64,000 nucleotides of DNA from Opisthocomus hoazin (taxonomy: Eukaryota; Chordata; Aves; Opisthocomiformes; Opisthocomidae), in assembly GCF_030867145.1 (NCBI RefSeq), contig NC_134428.1:7998001-8062000 (forward strand), read 5' to 3'. Below are positions 34,101-48,910 of the stretch, piece after piece (position 1 is the first letter of the stretch; every line of letters starts with the position of its first letter). The position numbers and the translations under genes are program-made. The notes beneath the pieces were generated by a model. It worked only from the letters and a program-made list of their open reading frames with translations. It did not search any database and was not told where the DNA came from.

Positions 34101-37100
34101 ATGGCCTAGTTAAAATACGTAGGAGAAGCCTGCATAGTGCCTCTCTATGCTAGAATTGACTGGAGGCAGTACTATTAATCCTCTAATGTCATAAATACCA
34201 TAGGAAAGACATGCAAATAAAAAAGACAGCACTGGCAGCATTTAATCATGTATACAAGTATATAAATACTGCAGAACTCTCACCTTTTAAAGAAAAATCA
34301 TCATTGTAACAATTTCACTGAGAGATTTACATTTATTTCATTGTGAAAAATATTTATACCGTGAAAAGAATAGTCTTTTAAATCAAATCATTTTAAGTAG
34401 CATTGTTATATCTATGTCAGCTTTTAGTGCAGTAGTTACAGACGTGTTATTAGTACTTCTGCTATCTGTTCTTTTTGTGGGAAGGTTTGATTCAGTTAGC
34501 AATGAAGTTTGCTCCAGGTTGAAAAATTCATTTCAGCCTTATGTCAGAGCTGTGGAAACCTGGATTAGAATAGTATCTAAAAAAGGCTTATAGTTGGGGA
34601 AAAAAGGGATCTCCTAATTAAGACACCTTACAATGAGATTTTTCAAATAATCTATTTCTATGTTGATGGTTACATTTAGAAAAGATTCAGCAAACTGTTT
34701 TTCTGTGATACAAGCTAGCTGCTAGGTATCTGCAGAGCACTCTGCAACCCCTCTCTGTCTGTGGAATTTAAGGGCACTGGTGGAATTTACAGAGTCCATA
34801 CAGCACATTCCTAAAATGTTGATAAAGACTGAGATTCGGTTACTTATGTGAAATTTTTAAATGTCATCAAAACAAACATTGTAAGTTATAAACTCAGCAA
34901 AATACAACATTGTTTTTAAAACAATCTCTATGTTCCAGGTATTTATAAAACTGAGTTGCTCGGCCCATATCCTATTATGAAGAAATCCTTTTGAGTTACG
35001 GATAGTGGCATTACTCATAAAGGGGCAAGGAATAAAGTGACTTAAGATAACTATTCCAATATGTAACTTCTAGGTTTTTATACCAATGAATCTCATATTC
35101 TACTTACAAAATATTTTGTCCAAAAGCACCTTCCACTGAACTTCTCTCGTCTTCACTCACTCTGAAGTCTTTACTGTCTTTTACTCTGGAGTGTGAAAAG
35201 CATCTGCTTCTGGGGCAGCTTCCAGTTGCAGCTCACATCAGCAGGGAGTTGTCAATGTTCAGTATATCTGAAAATACATTTCAAAAAGTGAAGCATGAAA
35301 AATCAGAAGTAAAAATAATACTATTCGAAAATATGGTTTGTGCCGACAGTATGTAGACAGTTGAAAACACATGTGGGTATATTACAATATGTTGAACCTC
35401 ACATCTTCAGCTACTAAATGCTGAATATTGAACCTGAATGCTAAAAAAATAAATGAGAGGTATTACATTTATGTATTTGTGGGTATGTAAATATTTATCA
35501 ATACTGTATTATGCCTTTGTTTACTTTCTTTTTGGAAAGAACACCTGTTTTCCTTCCTGGAGGAACTTCATCATTGATAAATTTAATTTCTCTTTGAAGC
35601 TATATAAAAAGCTATAAACTTGGCTTTTATTGCATTTTTATAGAGCTCTTTCTTGTCAATCTTCCAGAGTTTGCCTTTCAGTCAGTCTTTTATTGTGAGA
35701 AATTTTGTGTGCAGACAATCCACGTCACGGCAAAAATTGAAATTGTATTTACTTTAAATAAAGCCAAGTAAGCTGTTTTCCAGTTTCAGGTGATAGAATT
35801 TTCTGAATAATTTTATAACTCTGTTCTTTGCATCTAACATTTTAAAGTAGTTCACTGATTTCCATATCCATGGGTGATATTCACTACACAGAGTCAAAAT
35901 ATTGCCGTAAGAGTAGAGGTGGCTTTGACTTGCTCTCCAAAATCTTCATCCTGAATTTGTATAATGTTGTAGAGGTAGTTTTTATTTATGGTATATAAAT
36001 ATATTCTTCTTCCCCGTGCAAACTGTGCTTGTGCAAGTAGATCTGTGATCTACAGTGAACATGATTAAATTGATGGGACTTCATAACAGAGTCGGACTGC
36101 CTGGTTACAATGCCAATGTAGAAGTGAGGATTTTTAAATTCTTTTTACTCAGCAGAAAATAAATATATTTTGTGAATGTTTTACAGTGTTAATGGGAATT
36201 AAAAGATCTAAATTTTGTCGTAATCCTTGTTTTGCTTATTGCTTTTCTTACCGGTAGAATATTCTAGTGGTAGCATGTCAAAGGCTTTTCCAAATTAAAA
36301 AAAAAAAGAATACTTGTAAAGGGTAGGTGACTGGATAGATGCTGGCGTATGGTGTCAAATCTTTTACCGTATGTGGCATAAAGAAAAAAAAAGGTTACTA
36401 ATTGGAACACAGTGGTCCCCATTTGCAAACATTGCATGGTTTGTACCACTTCAGCAGTCGTTTTTCTTCCCCACTTAAATGAATCCCATGACTGGTTATG
36501 CAAGTCAGAACCAACACACCCTGGTAGGCTGGGCAAGGGAGTTACCCAGCGCCTGCTTGCGCTTACTTCAGTTCTTCGTGTTCTCAAACACGTTTGATAC
36601 TCATTTGAGTATGTGAGAAAACTACATCTGTGCCACGCTCAACAGCAAGTTCTGTCCAAGAACAAAGTAAAAGTAATTGGAAGTGAAATTTCAAGTAAGG
36701 AGGTCTTTTTAGCATAACACTTTAAATGCATTTTCCTATATAATATCACAACAGCAAATAATAAAATATGGACTGAAAGCTAACAACTTAGGCACAATTA
36801 TAGATTAGAAGCTGTAAATGTTAAATGTTAATTCAGAATGCAAATTGGGGAAGCCAGAATTACAAGTTCAGCTGGAAAGTATTTTAAAACATGTACATTA
36901 AAAAACAAGATTTAAAGACCTACCAAGTTTCAATTTATACGTGAAATAATCATTGCATAGAAAGAAGAACAAGTTTAACAACAGGAACTATCACTTTAAA
37001 CTTATAATTTAAAATTATTGGTAGTTTCTGTGTAGCACTTACCTGAATATATGTTACAGCTTTGGGTCCTCATTTTTACTGCAGTAGAAGGTTGTCTTGG

Positions 37101-40100
37101 CCTGGCAGGTGAAAGAGGTTACAGAATAGTAGGTCTTTTACGTTTATAATATATAATATCTTTTTTTTTTTGCCATTTGTCAAATGTAGTAAACAACATT
37201 TAGCGAACCTGTTAACAAGCTTTGGTTATGTCCCAGGAACAAATGGAGCCAGGCAGGTTAGTCGTGATGATTTGCATGTAGTGTGGGATCTAATTATCCT
37301 TTTTGCTTTTAAGAAAAGACAATAACAAAGTGGTTTGTAGTTTGTGTGATTATAATGAGAAGAACTGAAAACTCCTGACCTCCTGACTGCGAATAAAGGT
37401 GGCAATGTTCGTAAAAAGAACAGCAGCACTGCTGGGCAAGGGCTGCTCTACAGTGTTTCCATGTACAACAGCAATCCTGTAATTTCAGATTTATATTACA
37501 GAAAGCTCCTGCTGTCCTGATAGAGCCTTTTTCCATGCTTTTTTCACTCAGAGGGACAAAAAGAGTGTCAAGGATGTCTCTAAAGGTCTACTTCTCCTTC
37601 TTAGTAAAAGTAAACCTTTAGAGTGCAAGGGTTAATGCACTACTAAAATTTAAGAAAAATCTTAACAGATTTAGACTGCAATTTCTGAAACGAAAGTATT
37701 ATTGTATAGAAATTGTATTGTCTAAAGTATTATTATATAGAATTTGACTTCCTTAATAAATTCGTCTACTATTTCTCCAAACTTCACAAGAGCAGCTTAA
37801 AATTTCAGTGCACTGAAAAGTTTTACAGAAGAATTTAAACTACTCCATTATTTGAGCAAATATTCTGGCAGCACTGATGGAATTTGCTTTATACATGAAT
37901 AAACATGGATCTGAGATGTTGCAACTGAGCACAGTAGTGTGATGAGGGTGAATTTTGCCCTACAAATCAGCTCTTTGCAAGAAGCTTAAAATGGATGGTT
38001 TCCTCCACAGAAATCAAACCAAACCACGGACAGCTGTTGCTAAAATGAGTAGCCTGCCTGCATCTGTCCCTTACAGCATCATCTCCCTAGAACTGATCTG
38101 TACAATACAAAAGCCAGTACAGAAGGTTGCACAGAAAGGAGTTTGCTGTCACCCTGCCTGTGCAGTGCCCACAAAAGCTGCCACTGAAACTTCTCTCAAC
38201 ACATGCCAGAGATTTCTACATTGTGAATGCGAAGGAATTTGACTGCATGGTTTTCAAAGAAACCAACACCTTCATCAGTTTTATACAATGATTACATTTT
38301 TGCCTGCTGATATTCATTCATTCTGCTAAGGAAATTAAAGCAATATAAGATGACTGGAGTTACACCGAACTAGTAGTGTTTTACTTTTCTTGTGACTGTG
38401 AATGCAGATTCCAATTAAAAAGCGATTATGGTTAGAGCTTTGCTATCTTATTTTCATTTATCCCTTCCAGTTTGTGAAATGCAGTAAGAGGGAGCACTAA
38501 AATAAGGATGAAGAGAGAAGGATAGAGGTGGCAAGACATCTAAATGTATATCTAAATAGAACAAGGATTGTCTATATCACTGAGCTCTGCAAAAGGATAA
38601 GCATACGTTTATGTGACTTTCTCAGTCAGGGTGTTGGTTTGCAATGCTCCCTTATGCTTTGTATCCTTTATTGTTCATATTTCAAAGGCCTTTTTTTCAA
38701 GATTCTAAACAAATAAATCAAAAGTTAAATTATCATCCCAGTTGTAGAAATGGAGAAATCGAAGAATTGAAGCTGATTGACTTTGTCAAATCAATATTTA
38801 CTCTGAGAAATAGGATTAGATTTCATGTCATCACTCCAAATCTTGCATCCAGTCTTCTCGCACTACCTACCTACCATAATGTGACACATGTTCATGTGTT
38901 TGAGTTATCCTTAAGAAATTTTTAGTCATTTGTCTGGTACTCAGGAAAATGCTTTTGCCTGGGTATTAATCACTTAAAACCAAACACTGAAGATAAAAGA
39001 CCTAACATTTCATGTTACAATTCTCATCTTGACTGTTTCTCAGGCGTGCCCTGATTCATCTCTGTGGAATACTTCGCATACAGCAGTTGAACTTTACGTT
39101 TCTATCATGACACCAACAATTTGCCAGAACAGCGATTTCCCTACACACTGAGTATTGCTAGCCCTTAAATCAAATGTATACTGTCTGCTTCCATCCCTGC
39201 TCTCTGTTGCAATTATTATTTTTCTGAAGATAACAAAATCCCATTTTTACCACTGGAGAGCCAGGCTGCTTAGGTCACAAGATTCTCTTGGCTTAATCCT
39301 TGCGTATGAATCATGAACTTTCCCTAATAAGTACTGGCATTCTTCAGATGATCAAGCTAGCTTACTAAGGCTTCCAGAGCTTTCCATATTAATTACCACT
39401 ATGTTTAAAGTATCAAAAGCAGTAGTTGATTAGGAATTATTAAGACTATAAGTTGTTTATTCCTACTTTTGCTTTCTGTCCTCTATTTCTCACTCTTCTG
39501 TGGGTTGACACTGTAAATGGCAATAATACAATGCAGTTAAACAAAAACAAATTATGAAAAAGATGATGAAAAAGATAAATCAGACTGAAATATATCTATG
39601 TGAAAAATTGGAAACAAATTCAGTTGCTTTCTACACTACATGGCTTAAAAGCAAGCTATAAATGCCCACGACTCCAGCTCAGAAAAAGCTTTTTTCTCAC
39701 ATTTAATATCAGAAAATTGTGAGATAACCAGACTAATAGTAAGCCTCTACTCTGCAAATGACTTATTACCGCTGCAAAAGAATCATACACTCTACTGAAA
39801 AGTTGTAGTAAATGCCATGTGATTAAATAAGTGTTCTGTTAAGAAATAAATAAAATGAAGACCCTAAAAAGAAAAAAGAAACTACCTCTGAACACTTGAA
39901 AATGGAAACAGAATATTCACTCTAGACTGAGAGTACAGAAAATTGCTGAGATAAGACTGACTCTACTAAGTACTTTAAATCTGGAAACGTGAAGATCCTG
40001 GGCCCTTCAGGAAAGATTTTGTATTCATGCCCTAAACTTAGATACTAAATCTAGTAACAGTAGAACAAATATGAACCTATTCACTTTAGCTACCAACAAT

Positions 40101-42478
40101 ATTTCTGTACCTTTTACCAGGATTAGCACATCTACATAAAGATCAAGTAAATTCCTCCAACACTGTTTTAAGTGTGGCACAGTATGACAGGATAAAAGTA
40201 TACTTAGCATTTGGAAAAAATAAGGAGGTTTGTACTTAACTGGCAGTTAATTAAACAATGTGTATATATGGGCCCATTATATATGTATGAATAACAAGAC
40301 ACACCCAAGTCATATTCAAAATCACTTGGGAACTTTTACGAAGACAACAAATATTTTTCCAATAGCAGTGATTAAGCCTGAAAATAAAAGCAGAAAGCCC
40401 TGAAAGGAGACCAGAAGTGAGTCAAAATCACTAGTGGTTACTCTCATATTTATCATCCGAAGTGAGTCAAAAACACCAGGCATTACTTTTCGTTTTATCA
40501 TTATATAAACTGTAGTATAAAAATGTAGTCAAGCGGAAAAGAGGAAACAAGATGAAAAGAGCAAATCCAAGACAGATCTTTAATATTATTTCAAAGCTGA
40601 CAAATTTGAGAAGAGTACTACTAAAAGTAGCATTAAATAGAAAATGCTCTTTGAGTGCTCAAAAGAACGAGTTCTCAAAAAAGGAACTGACTAGTGAAGT
40701 AACATTCTAGAGTATGTTCTCAGAAATGTAGAAATTATTTGAAATCAAATTTAGATACTCTGTTTATGTATTTACAAACATGCATTTATGTATTTACAAA
40801 TCATGCCTTTTTTGAGGCGTGATTTAGTGACATACTTGAGCAAGTAAGTAGCTGAACCTGAGTCTTGCTTCCAAGGACTTGCATAATTTGGCACCCAAGT
40901 TCAGGAAACAACTTGAGGTAATACCAACCTGATTCAGCAAACTATTTTAAGACACAGGGTACTGAGCATTGAATTTAATATTTGCTGTGTAGTTTATTAG
41001 ATAAACAGAATCCTTCTCCAGACCGAAGATGTCTCTGCAGAAAGAGTAAAATATTCTCTAGTTCTGTACAGAATGCAGAAGTTGTGCAGAAGATCTAGCA
41101 TGGATGGGTAGAGATCTGTTATCCCTGCCTTAAAAAAAGAAAAGGTTTCATACAGGAGTAGGCTTACTCAAACATTATTTAGTAGAGGAAAGCTCAAGCC
41201 ACTTAAGGGAGAACTAGACATCCATAAGCAACACTTCTGGAAAAAAATGTTAATGTATTATTTCCAGACTTTGTGAAAAACACTGCAAAGACTTGTAAAC
41301 ACTTCATAACAGCCTGCAAAATTTAAACTAAAATTTTAGGCTACTGCTGTGATGAGTATTTAGAGGAGAAGTTTAAAGGTTTCCAGGAACTGTAGTATTC
41401 AATTGTTAACTCTTTTTGTCCTGTTCTTCATTAGCTCTGAAAATATTTTAATTTGTTTCGTTGTTATGGAGTGTATAGATGTGCAGAAAGCCTGTTTAAC
41501 AATTCATATAAAAAAGCCTCAAACCAAACTGTAAAGCTCTGCAGCCACATAACACAGTATAACATCTTAACTTAATAAACTGTTGCCCTACTTTCTGATT
41601 TGCAGACCTCGAAATAGGAATTTAAATATTTTACTTCAGCAGTGGGGCAAAATTACATCCTAAGACAAAAAACTTTGACAAAGTTATCTTATCTGGGTAC
41701 CTCTTCCAGTCATACCCTACATACTAACTGTAGAATGAGAAACAGTTACCAGACGTGATAATGTACGTGGTGTGAATTAGGAATGGGAGCCATATTCAAT
41801 TACTGTTTTGCAATGGCAGAAGTAAGTAGAAAAGAAGATGGTTTCCAATGTTTCTTTCTTTTGGATTAAATGAGCTTGCATAGAACAGAGTTATGAAAAT
41901 GAACTAAATCTATGAGGCCAGAGTGCTGGCATAGCATGCTCTTAAGAAGAAGCTGTCTGGTTACGGCTTCCATATGCTGTACAAACAAAAATAACAATAT
42001 ATGTGAGCAAAAAAATACAAGTTTTTATTTATGAAAGGTGAATTATTGATAAAATTATTTGCAGATAGCATTAAAAGCAAAGATGATAAAAATAAAGGTA
42101 AGAATATAGCAAAAGTGAGACAATATTGAATGCTAGACAGTTATACAAATTGTTTCCTAAAAGTTCTATCAATTACTATTAAGCATGTCATTCTTTATAA
42201 CTCATCTTTGCTCAGACAGCTCTATCATTGATGCAATGCAGATTGTCAATTAATTATTCATATTTTCTGTGTATGACTGCATTAAAGTATGGAAAACTAG
42301 CAATCTGAATTGTAAAATTTGGAAAACTACACTTTTGTGTCAAGTGTAGGTATATACACAGGGCTTACAACATCTTTCTTTCCAGTCAGCAGTTACTTCT
42401 GTTCTGTTGTTTCGTCTCTCAAAGGGACAAGGGAAGAAGAACAACTTATTTTCTCTGAAAAATACTGCTCTTAATATA
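31193..42478. other. AT-rich gene desert, part 2
   Basis: No gene was recognised. Local features are a pair of AP-1 words in a short duplication (40411-40475) and a 22-bp tandem duplication (40763-40806). A 12-base A run near 36298 and short duplicated words near 37690-37745 are ordinary. Confidence 0.5.
40763..40806. repeat. 22-bp tandem duplication
   Basis: TTTATGTATTTACAAA followed by CATGCA, then the same 16 bases followed by TCATGC. Two nearly identical adjacent copies. Confidence 0.8.
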
Positions 42479-43290
42479 TCATAGAATCATAGGTTGGAAA
42501 AGACCTCTAAGATTATGAAGTCCGACTATCCACCCAACACCACCATGCCTACTAAACCATATCCCAAAGTGCCACATCTGCACGTTTTTTGAACACCTCC
42601 AGGGATGAGGACTCCACCACTGCCCTGGGCAGCCTGGTCCAATGCCTGACCACTCTTGCAGGACAGAAATTTTTCCTAACACCCAATCTAAACCTCCCCT
42701 GACGCAACTTGAGGCCATTGCCTCTCATCCTATCGCTAGTTAGTTGGGAGAAGAGACCAACACCTGCCCCACTACAACCTCCTTTCAGGTAGTTGTAGAG
42801 AGCAATAAGGTCCCCCCTCAGCCTCCTCCAGACTAAACAGCCCAGTTCCCTCAGCCACTCCTCATCAGACTTGTTCTCCAGACCCCTCCCCAGCCTCACT
42901 GCCCTTCTCTGGACACGCTCCAGCCCCTCAATGTCCTTCTTGTAGTGAGGGGCCCAAAGCTGAGCACAGTACTCAAGGTGCAGCCTCACCAGTGCTGAGT
43001 ACAGGGGCATGATCACCTCCCTACTCCTGTTGGCCACACCATTCCTGATCCAAGCCAGGATGCTGTTGGCCTTCTTGGCCACCTGGGCACACTGCTGGCT
43101 CCTGTTCAGCCGGCTGTCAACCAGCACCCCCAGGTCCTTTTCTGCCGGGCAGCTCTCCAGCCACTCTTCCCCAAGCCTGGAGCGTTGCGTGGGGTTGGTG
43201 TGACCCAGGGGCAGGACCTGGCATTTGGCCTTGTTGAAACTTAACACTGTTGGCCTCGGGCCATCGATCCAGTCTGTCCAGATCCCATAT
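42479..43290 (-). mobile_element. CR1 LINE fragment, 3' part of ORF2 and 3' tail
   Basis: Read on the minus strand, the fragment enters ORF2 downstream of the RT catalytic motif, at [16 protein letters not shown]. It continues without a stop through [18 protein letters not shown] and the C-terminal [17 protein letters not shown] region to the ORF2 stop at 42552-42554. It ends in the CR1 3' tail (ATGATTCTATGAT on minus, at 42480-42493). About 240 codons remain open even though the FADD site is absent, so this is a dead 5'-truncated copy that has not accumulated frameshifts. The open frame also runs about 25 codons past the 5' junction into unrelated flanking DNA; that part is not CR1. Confidence 0.96.
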
Positions 43291-46200
43291 ATAGAAGCAG
43301 AGGGATCTGGATATGCTAGATATGCTTCCTCATATCTATTTCCAAGTACTACATTCAACTTAGTCTATGAAGTGATCAATAGAAATGAACTTAAGGGGCA
43401 GGCAGTAAGTCAGTAAGGCAACAGCGATGTGACACTAACCTAAGTCACAAGCACTGCTGGCGGGTGTTCCCTGTCTCTCTACCCAAAGGGTTTTCTCTTG
43501 TCTGATGTACTAGTAGTTTTACATTGTATACCTAACTGAATTTTTTCTTATGCATGTAATAGATTTTAATATATAAGTTCAGCAAGTTTAGCATTCAACG
43601 CTTATCCCTTTAAACCGTTTCCTCTGCTTCTAACCTGTTCGTGATCTTCATTTAGCTACCTTATTTATTATTAGATAATGCATGCATATATGCAGAATTC
43701 TTACTACATCCCACCACACCACTGTTTACAAATTCAGAAAGCAACTGAGTTAATGCTTTCTTCATAACAAAGAATGCAGCATGTTATTTTTATGTATCAC
43801 TAGGAAAAAAACTGATAAAGAGGAAATTAAGCAGGGGGACAGAAAAACAAAATAAGAAATGAAATCCAAGTTTCTAACACAGCGATGTAATGCCAAGAAA
43901 CTGCTCCAGAGAAACTGATTAACTGCCAGCTTTTCTACCTGTTGCCAAGAAAACATTGCTGTGTTCACTGATCCTGTGATTAAACTGAGTATGTTCTGAA
44001 ACAACTTCTGGATCGTGCCATCTTCTGTGAAGGGGGAGGGAGCTTCATCCCCATAGTACACCAATAGAAAGATGGTTCTTCTCTGAAAAGTAGGTAGAAG
44101 GGCAAGCTTGGTTTAATCATGTACACAGGTTCTTTAAAGAAAAAAATAGCCCTTGGAAAGAGAGATCTTATTGCCTACAGACCTTTAGTGGGAAGCACAG
44201 AGCTATAATTTGCATCAGTCAAAATACTAATGTGCAGGGCAAAAAGTCTTAATTGCTATCGTTTAATCTCCTGTAATACCAGGAGTCTTGCTGACTCCTG
44301 TTGTTTTCTTTACCAAATTTTAAAAAGTGAGTTCTTAATTCTAGTGTTTTGTGGTACTTTCTTGCTAGGACTTTCAATAGTTAAGTTGTTACAATTACCC
44401 ATGCTAGTCAAGATATTTGTATACAATAATAAAGCATTAGATCACAGCAGTAATCTACTCCCACATTTTATCTTGTTCAACCCAATCTTGTTTAACCAAG
44501 ATTTCATAAAGGCTGACTACATTCTCTTTGCTTCCACTATAGTCCTCTGGTATCTTCTTGTAAAGGTTGATTTTACTTCGGACTTCTTTTCTCTATGCCT
44601 CATGCTTTTACACTTGATGGGCTAATGAAATGTTGGCTTTACTTTGTTGAATCATTCCTTGCTAAGTGGCTGGCCGTGCCAGACAGCACAGTGGCCCTCT
44701 CAGACCTTAGTCCTTACAGTCCTTGCTGCCTCAGGAGAGGTCTGGATCACCCAATAGAAGAGTGAGAAAGCCCTTGCTTCCATGACAGTTCCCAGCATTC
44801 ATCAGGGGAAATTTGGAATCCCATGGAGGACACCTGAGTCCCCCCTTAACTCAGTAGCTCCCTTACTCTTTCTGTATGCACCTTGAGCATGTTCCTACCA
44901 AACCATTCAAAGTAGGAACATCAGTGTAAAGTCTTACTGCTTCTATGGACTCCATCCAGCTCGTCCTTAGATTCGGAGCTCACCAAACCAAAGCAGACCA
45001 ACTTCCTTTAAAAGGTCGTTCACGTCACCGGACATTCTGCCATGCTTGACTTGAGCTACGCTGATTAAATAATCTTGCTGTAGACTTTAAGCCACTTTAG
45101 CAAACTTTCTTTTTAAAGATACAATGTTTATGGAACTAGAAGTACTGTAAGTAACAGCAGTTTTAGTGCATTTTTTGTAGTATGAGGAGGAATATAATTT
45201 GATTCTGTGTCTAAATCATAAAATATGAAACATTTTTTGGTTTGGTCATTAGTTTCTTCAGTCTTTATCTTATTACCTGTAATTAAGAAACCAACCATTG
45301 TACTTAGGATTAAGAAGTCCAGAAAATAGCAGTAAAAACGCCTGCTTGTAAACTAAACTCACTCTCTGTTTTGCTGTAATTTACTAAAATTATCTCTTGT
45401 ACGCCACCACTTAGACTATTTGTACAAAGAAGCCAGGGAAACAAATAAAGAGATTCCAGCGTATAATATTAATGACTATCAAGCTCCACTATTTCCAGTT
45501 TTACTCCTCAGGAAAATGGAAATTACTTAAATATTAAAAAAATGTAAAATGTAGTTCAGAGTGCAATGCAAAATTAATTTTAAGACAGAGATACGCAATG
45601 TAAGAGAGAGTTCTAGAAAATAAACGTAGCTTCACAGACAAGAATAATTTTCATTGTTATTGATTATCTCAACAGTGACTGAAGACTGACCATTAGCAAG
45701 GAAGTCCTGAGAAAGCTGGCTGAGGAGAGTGTGTCTACACTTCATGGCCAAACTGGGGAAAAAAAAGAAAAAAGGAAAAAATTACAGCTAGTCCCCACAG
45801 ATGTGAAGTCAGCATCTCTCACATGCTAACTGGTATAAATTTTGAGCTAGTCTGTTCGTTGCTTATGAACAGTCCTCTCTTCAGGTTGATGAAGCAAAAG
45901 GTTCTCCGTTAAGAACCATACTTCCAGTCATACCCCACACTGATCTCAGGGACTAAGGGTCTGTCTGCTGGAGACCGAACCACACACAGTTTTTTCATCC
46001 TTGTGCTGGCCAGACGTTTATCTGATGGTACGGAACAGACAGAGCGGAGAATGTTGAGCTCACGAGGCATTTTAGTTAGGATCCCTTCACTCCTCTTCAT
46101 TGCTACACCTCTGGGACAGAGAGGGACTCGAAGGGAAATAGAGCTGTTGCATTTATTTGGCGCTAAGCTGAGGAACCTTTTGTGCCAGAGGTATTCTGTG

Positions 46201-48910
46201 ACTGTCAATAGCATCTATAACCAAGAGCACACCAGCTCCAGCCACTGCGTGTCTCCAAGCCAGGAAGAGAGCTGCTTCCAGAGGCAGCGCAGACTTTAGG
46301 AAGGCTGAACCCTGAAAAGTTACTTACTCTGAAGGTGACTTTCTGATGATGACACAAGACCTTATGACGACTACAGTCAGAATTTACATACCAGTACCTA
46401 AACTTATGTGGGATGAGACGCAGTCGTGAATCACTGAATTAAGCTGTGTTAACAGAAGAATACTTCTTCATTAGTGTTACGGAAGTATTTTTCAACTTTT
46501 CCTAAAGATTTTTTTGTTCTGCTTACGTAAAAGAAGTGTTTGGATTTGGGGACTCCAGAATAATTTACCTGTGTTCTCAGAATCTGTTTTTTGATCCTCT
46601 TTCCCATGTATAGCAATAGCAGCTGTCAGAATGTGCAGGTTTAGAGCTGACAGATTCACTCTGGAGTGAATAGCTGAGCATAGCTGGCACCCACACTCCA
46701 CTTCATTTGGAGGTGGCGAGTTGCTTTGTTTTTCTTCTGTTTTGACTTATTTAGTTGACGAGTAACAGATCAGAGTCATTCACCAGAGAGAGAGAACTCT
46801 GCTACTAATCTACCTCCAAAACAAACTCAGAAGCTAAGCCAGGTCACTCTTACTTTCCTGTCTTGAATTTACCTTGCTCACTGTTGGTGATGATATGAGC
46901 AACATTCACGGATATCAGTGGACGTGAATATGCCCAGGTGGCACATTAACGAACATTGCTTCTATTCCTGACACCAGCTAATTAATTCTTGTACTTCTAT
47001 GCCAAGCTTTGCTTTTTTGACAGTTTGTTTAGCAGAGAATGAGCAGTTAGCTGTTGGTGTTGATTCATTCTTCATCACCTGTTCTTTCTCCAGCTGTCAG
47101 CAGTGCCTCCAAATGCAACTCTTTAGATTTTTACTGCTGAGCAGCTCCACTTGCTGTGGACCAAGTGGCAAAAATTTATCCATAGTGTTATGTCTCCTTA
47201 CCTAATCAGCCACTTTTTCATAACTCATTCTGACCTTTGTCAGTACAAAATATTAATAGACAACTCCCAAGATGAATGCCCCAATAAGTAAAGGCTGTGA
47301 AGCTGCCCTTTGCGGACATCCCCAAGATTATGATTCTGTAAATCTCTTTGGTCATAGTATGCCTTAGGTGTTCCCCAAGATCTCCACAAAGTCTTTCCTG
47401 CCTTCTGTTCATGAGCTTTATCTTTGTTCGGCTGTGGGTTTTCACAGTGTTATTTTTCAGGTGGACAAGCTCCCCGATTCAGTTCCATGCTAGCCCACGG
47501 GTAGTTGTGGCAGCACAACTCTGCAGAAGGGGCGGCATGAGAGTCGGGATGAGCACAAGGACTGGAAAACAGGGCTTCCCTGAGCTTGTTTGACCAGCAC
47601 AGTTTCTGTGTGTGTCATCATGATCTCAATACAGTAAAGTACTCAAATACTCCATAGGAAGAGATGAAAACCACATTCTGTAAAATCTTGTAAGTTTTAA
47701 AAAATGTGCTTCACAGGAGACATAATCTGCAGGTATAAAGAGACCAAGCCACAGAATTTTTTAAAAGATGACTGGTGTGGAGGTGCCTAATTCAAAAGAT
47801 ATAAGCAGTTCCGAAAGGCTAACAGGAATGGGCAAAAAAACAGTAGTAAAGCTGCTTAAAAGGCTACAGCAAAACTCCCACTTTTTCTCAATAGCATAAT
47901 ATAGTCTATTTCCAGCATCTTATAACATTCAGATTATTTTCTGTATAACACTTGTGGTTAAATTATTTATACGTAAACATTGAAGTTTGTGGTTTTCCTT
48001 ACTAAATTGTATCTTATATTTTTTGGACTATTTATTGAATTTGTAAAGGCTATTCTAATTTCTAATCCTGTCTTTCAGCATACTGGGAGCTCCTCTCAAT
48101 CTTGTGAAACATTAATAATTGTATTCTAACATCCAATTGTAGCATCCAAGTCATCAAAAAGGAAAAAAAAAACAAAGACAGGATTTTAGACGCCTCTGTA
48201 AAGCCCCACCAAGATGCTGATAATTTTTGAGTACTTTTCAGCCACCACTAAATCTATAGCAAGAGTAACATAAAAATCTATGTGTAAATTTTGAGTTGCT
48301 GCAAGAAAAACCAGAAGATAGGTGCAGGGTTATACTTGTACCCGTTCAGAGAAGACTATGTTCTGTAAATACGATGTTTGCAGTAGCCCTTGCAGTTGTC
48401 ATCAGGAGAGTTAATAAAACTGGCTAGCAGGCAGAGCTCAGCCTCTGAGCTATTGCTTGTTACAGCCTTCTCATCCTATATTTCTGTCTCTTTCCTTGTG
48501 CCTGCCCTGACAATGGGACTAATCACAGCACATTGGTAGGGATATATATGAGAAGCCACTGTCTTTCATAGAGGTGACATGGTGCCAGTAAGAGGCATCT
48601 TGTCTTGAGATGTAACATCTTCCAATTTGCACCGGGTTCCTAATCACATAATTTGGAGGGGAAAATTCAATCTGGCATACAGTCCTTCACGTTGCCAGTA
48701 TATGACGTAGATTGTATTTCCCTAGATAGTTTACAAGAATGCCATTTGAGACGTGTTCAAAAGCCTTATTAAAATTTAAAGATACACCTCCTACTGTCTC
48801 TCTCTCATGCACAAGAGCTGGTACTCTGTTGTAGAGGGAAATCAGACTTGCTTAATGCAGTTTGTTGTTCACAAATCCACCCTGTTACCTTCTACCTGTC
48901 TTCTGGATGA
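43291..48910. other. AT-rich intergenic between CR1 copies, no gene seen
   Basis: No coding exon or RNA recognised. Overlapping open frames on both strands at 45909-46299 (about 100 codons each) and one at 43762-44064 (-) have no recognisable family. Confidence 0.5.

Noticed and set aside
45909-46299. About 100-codon open frames on both strands over the same DNA
   Set aside because: Mutually antisense, neither resembles a known family, no splice context.
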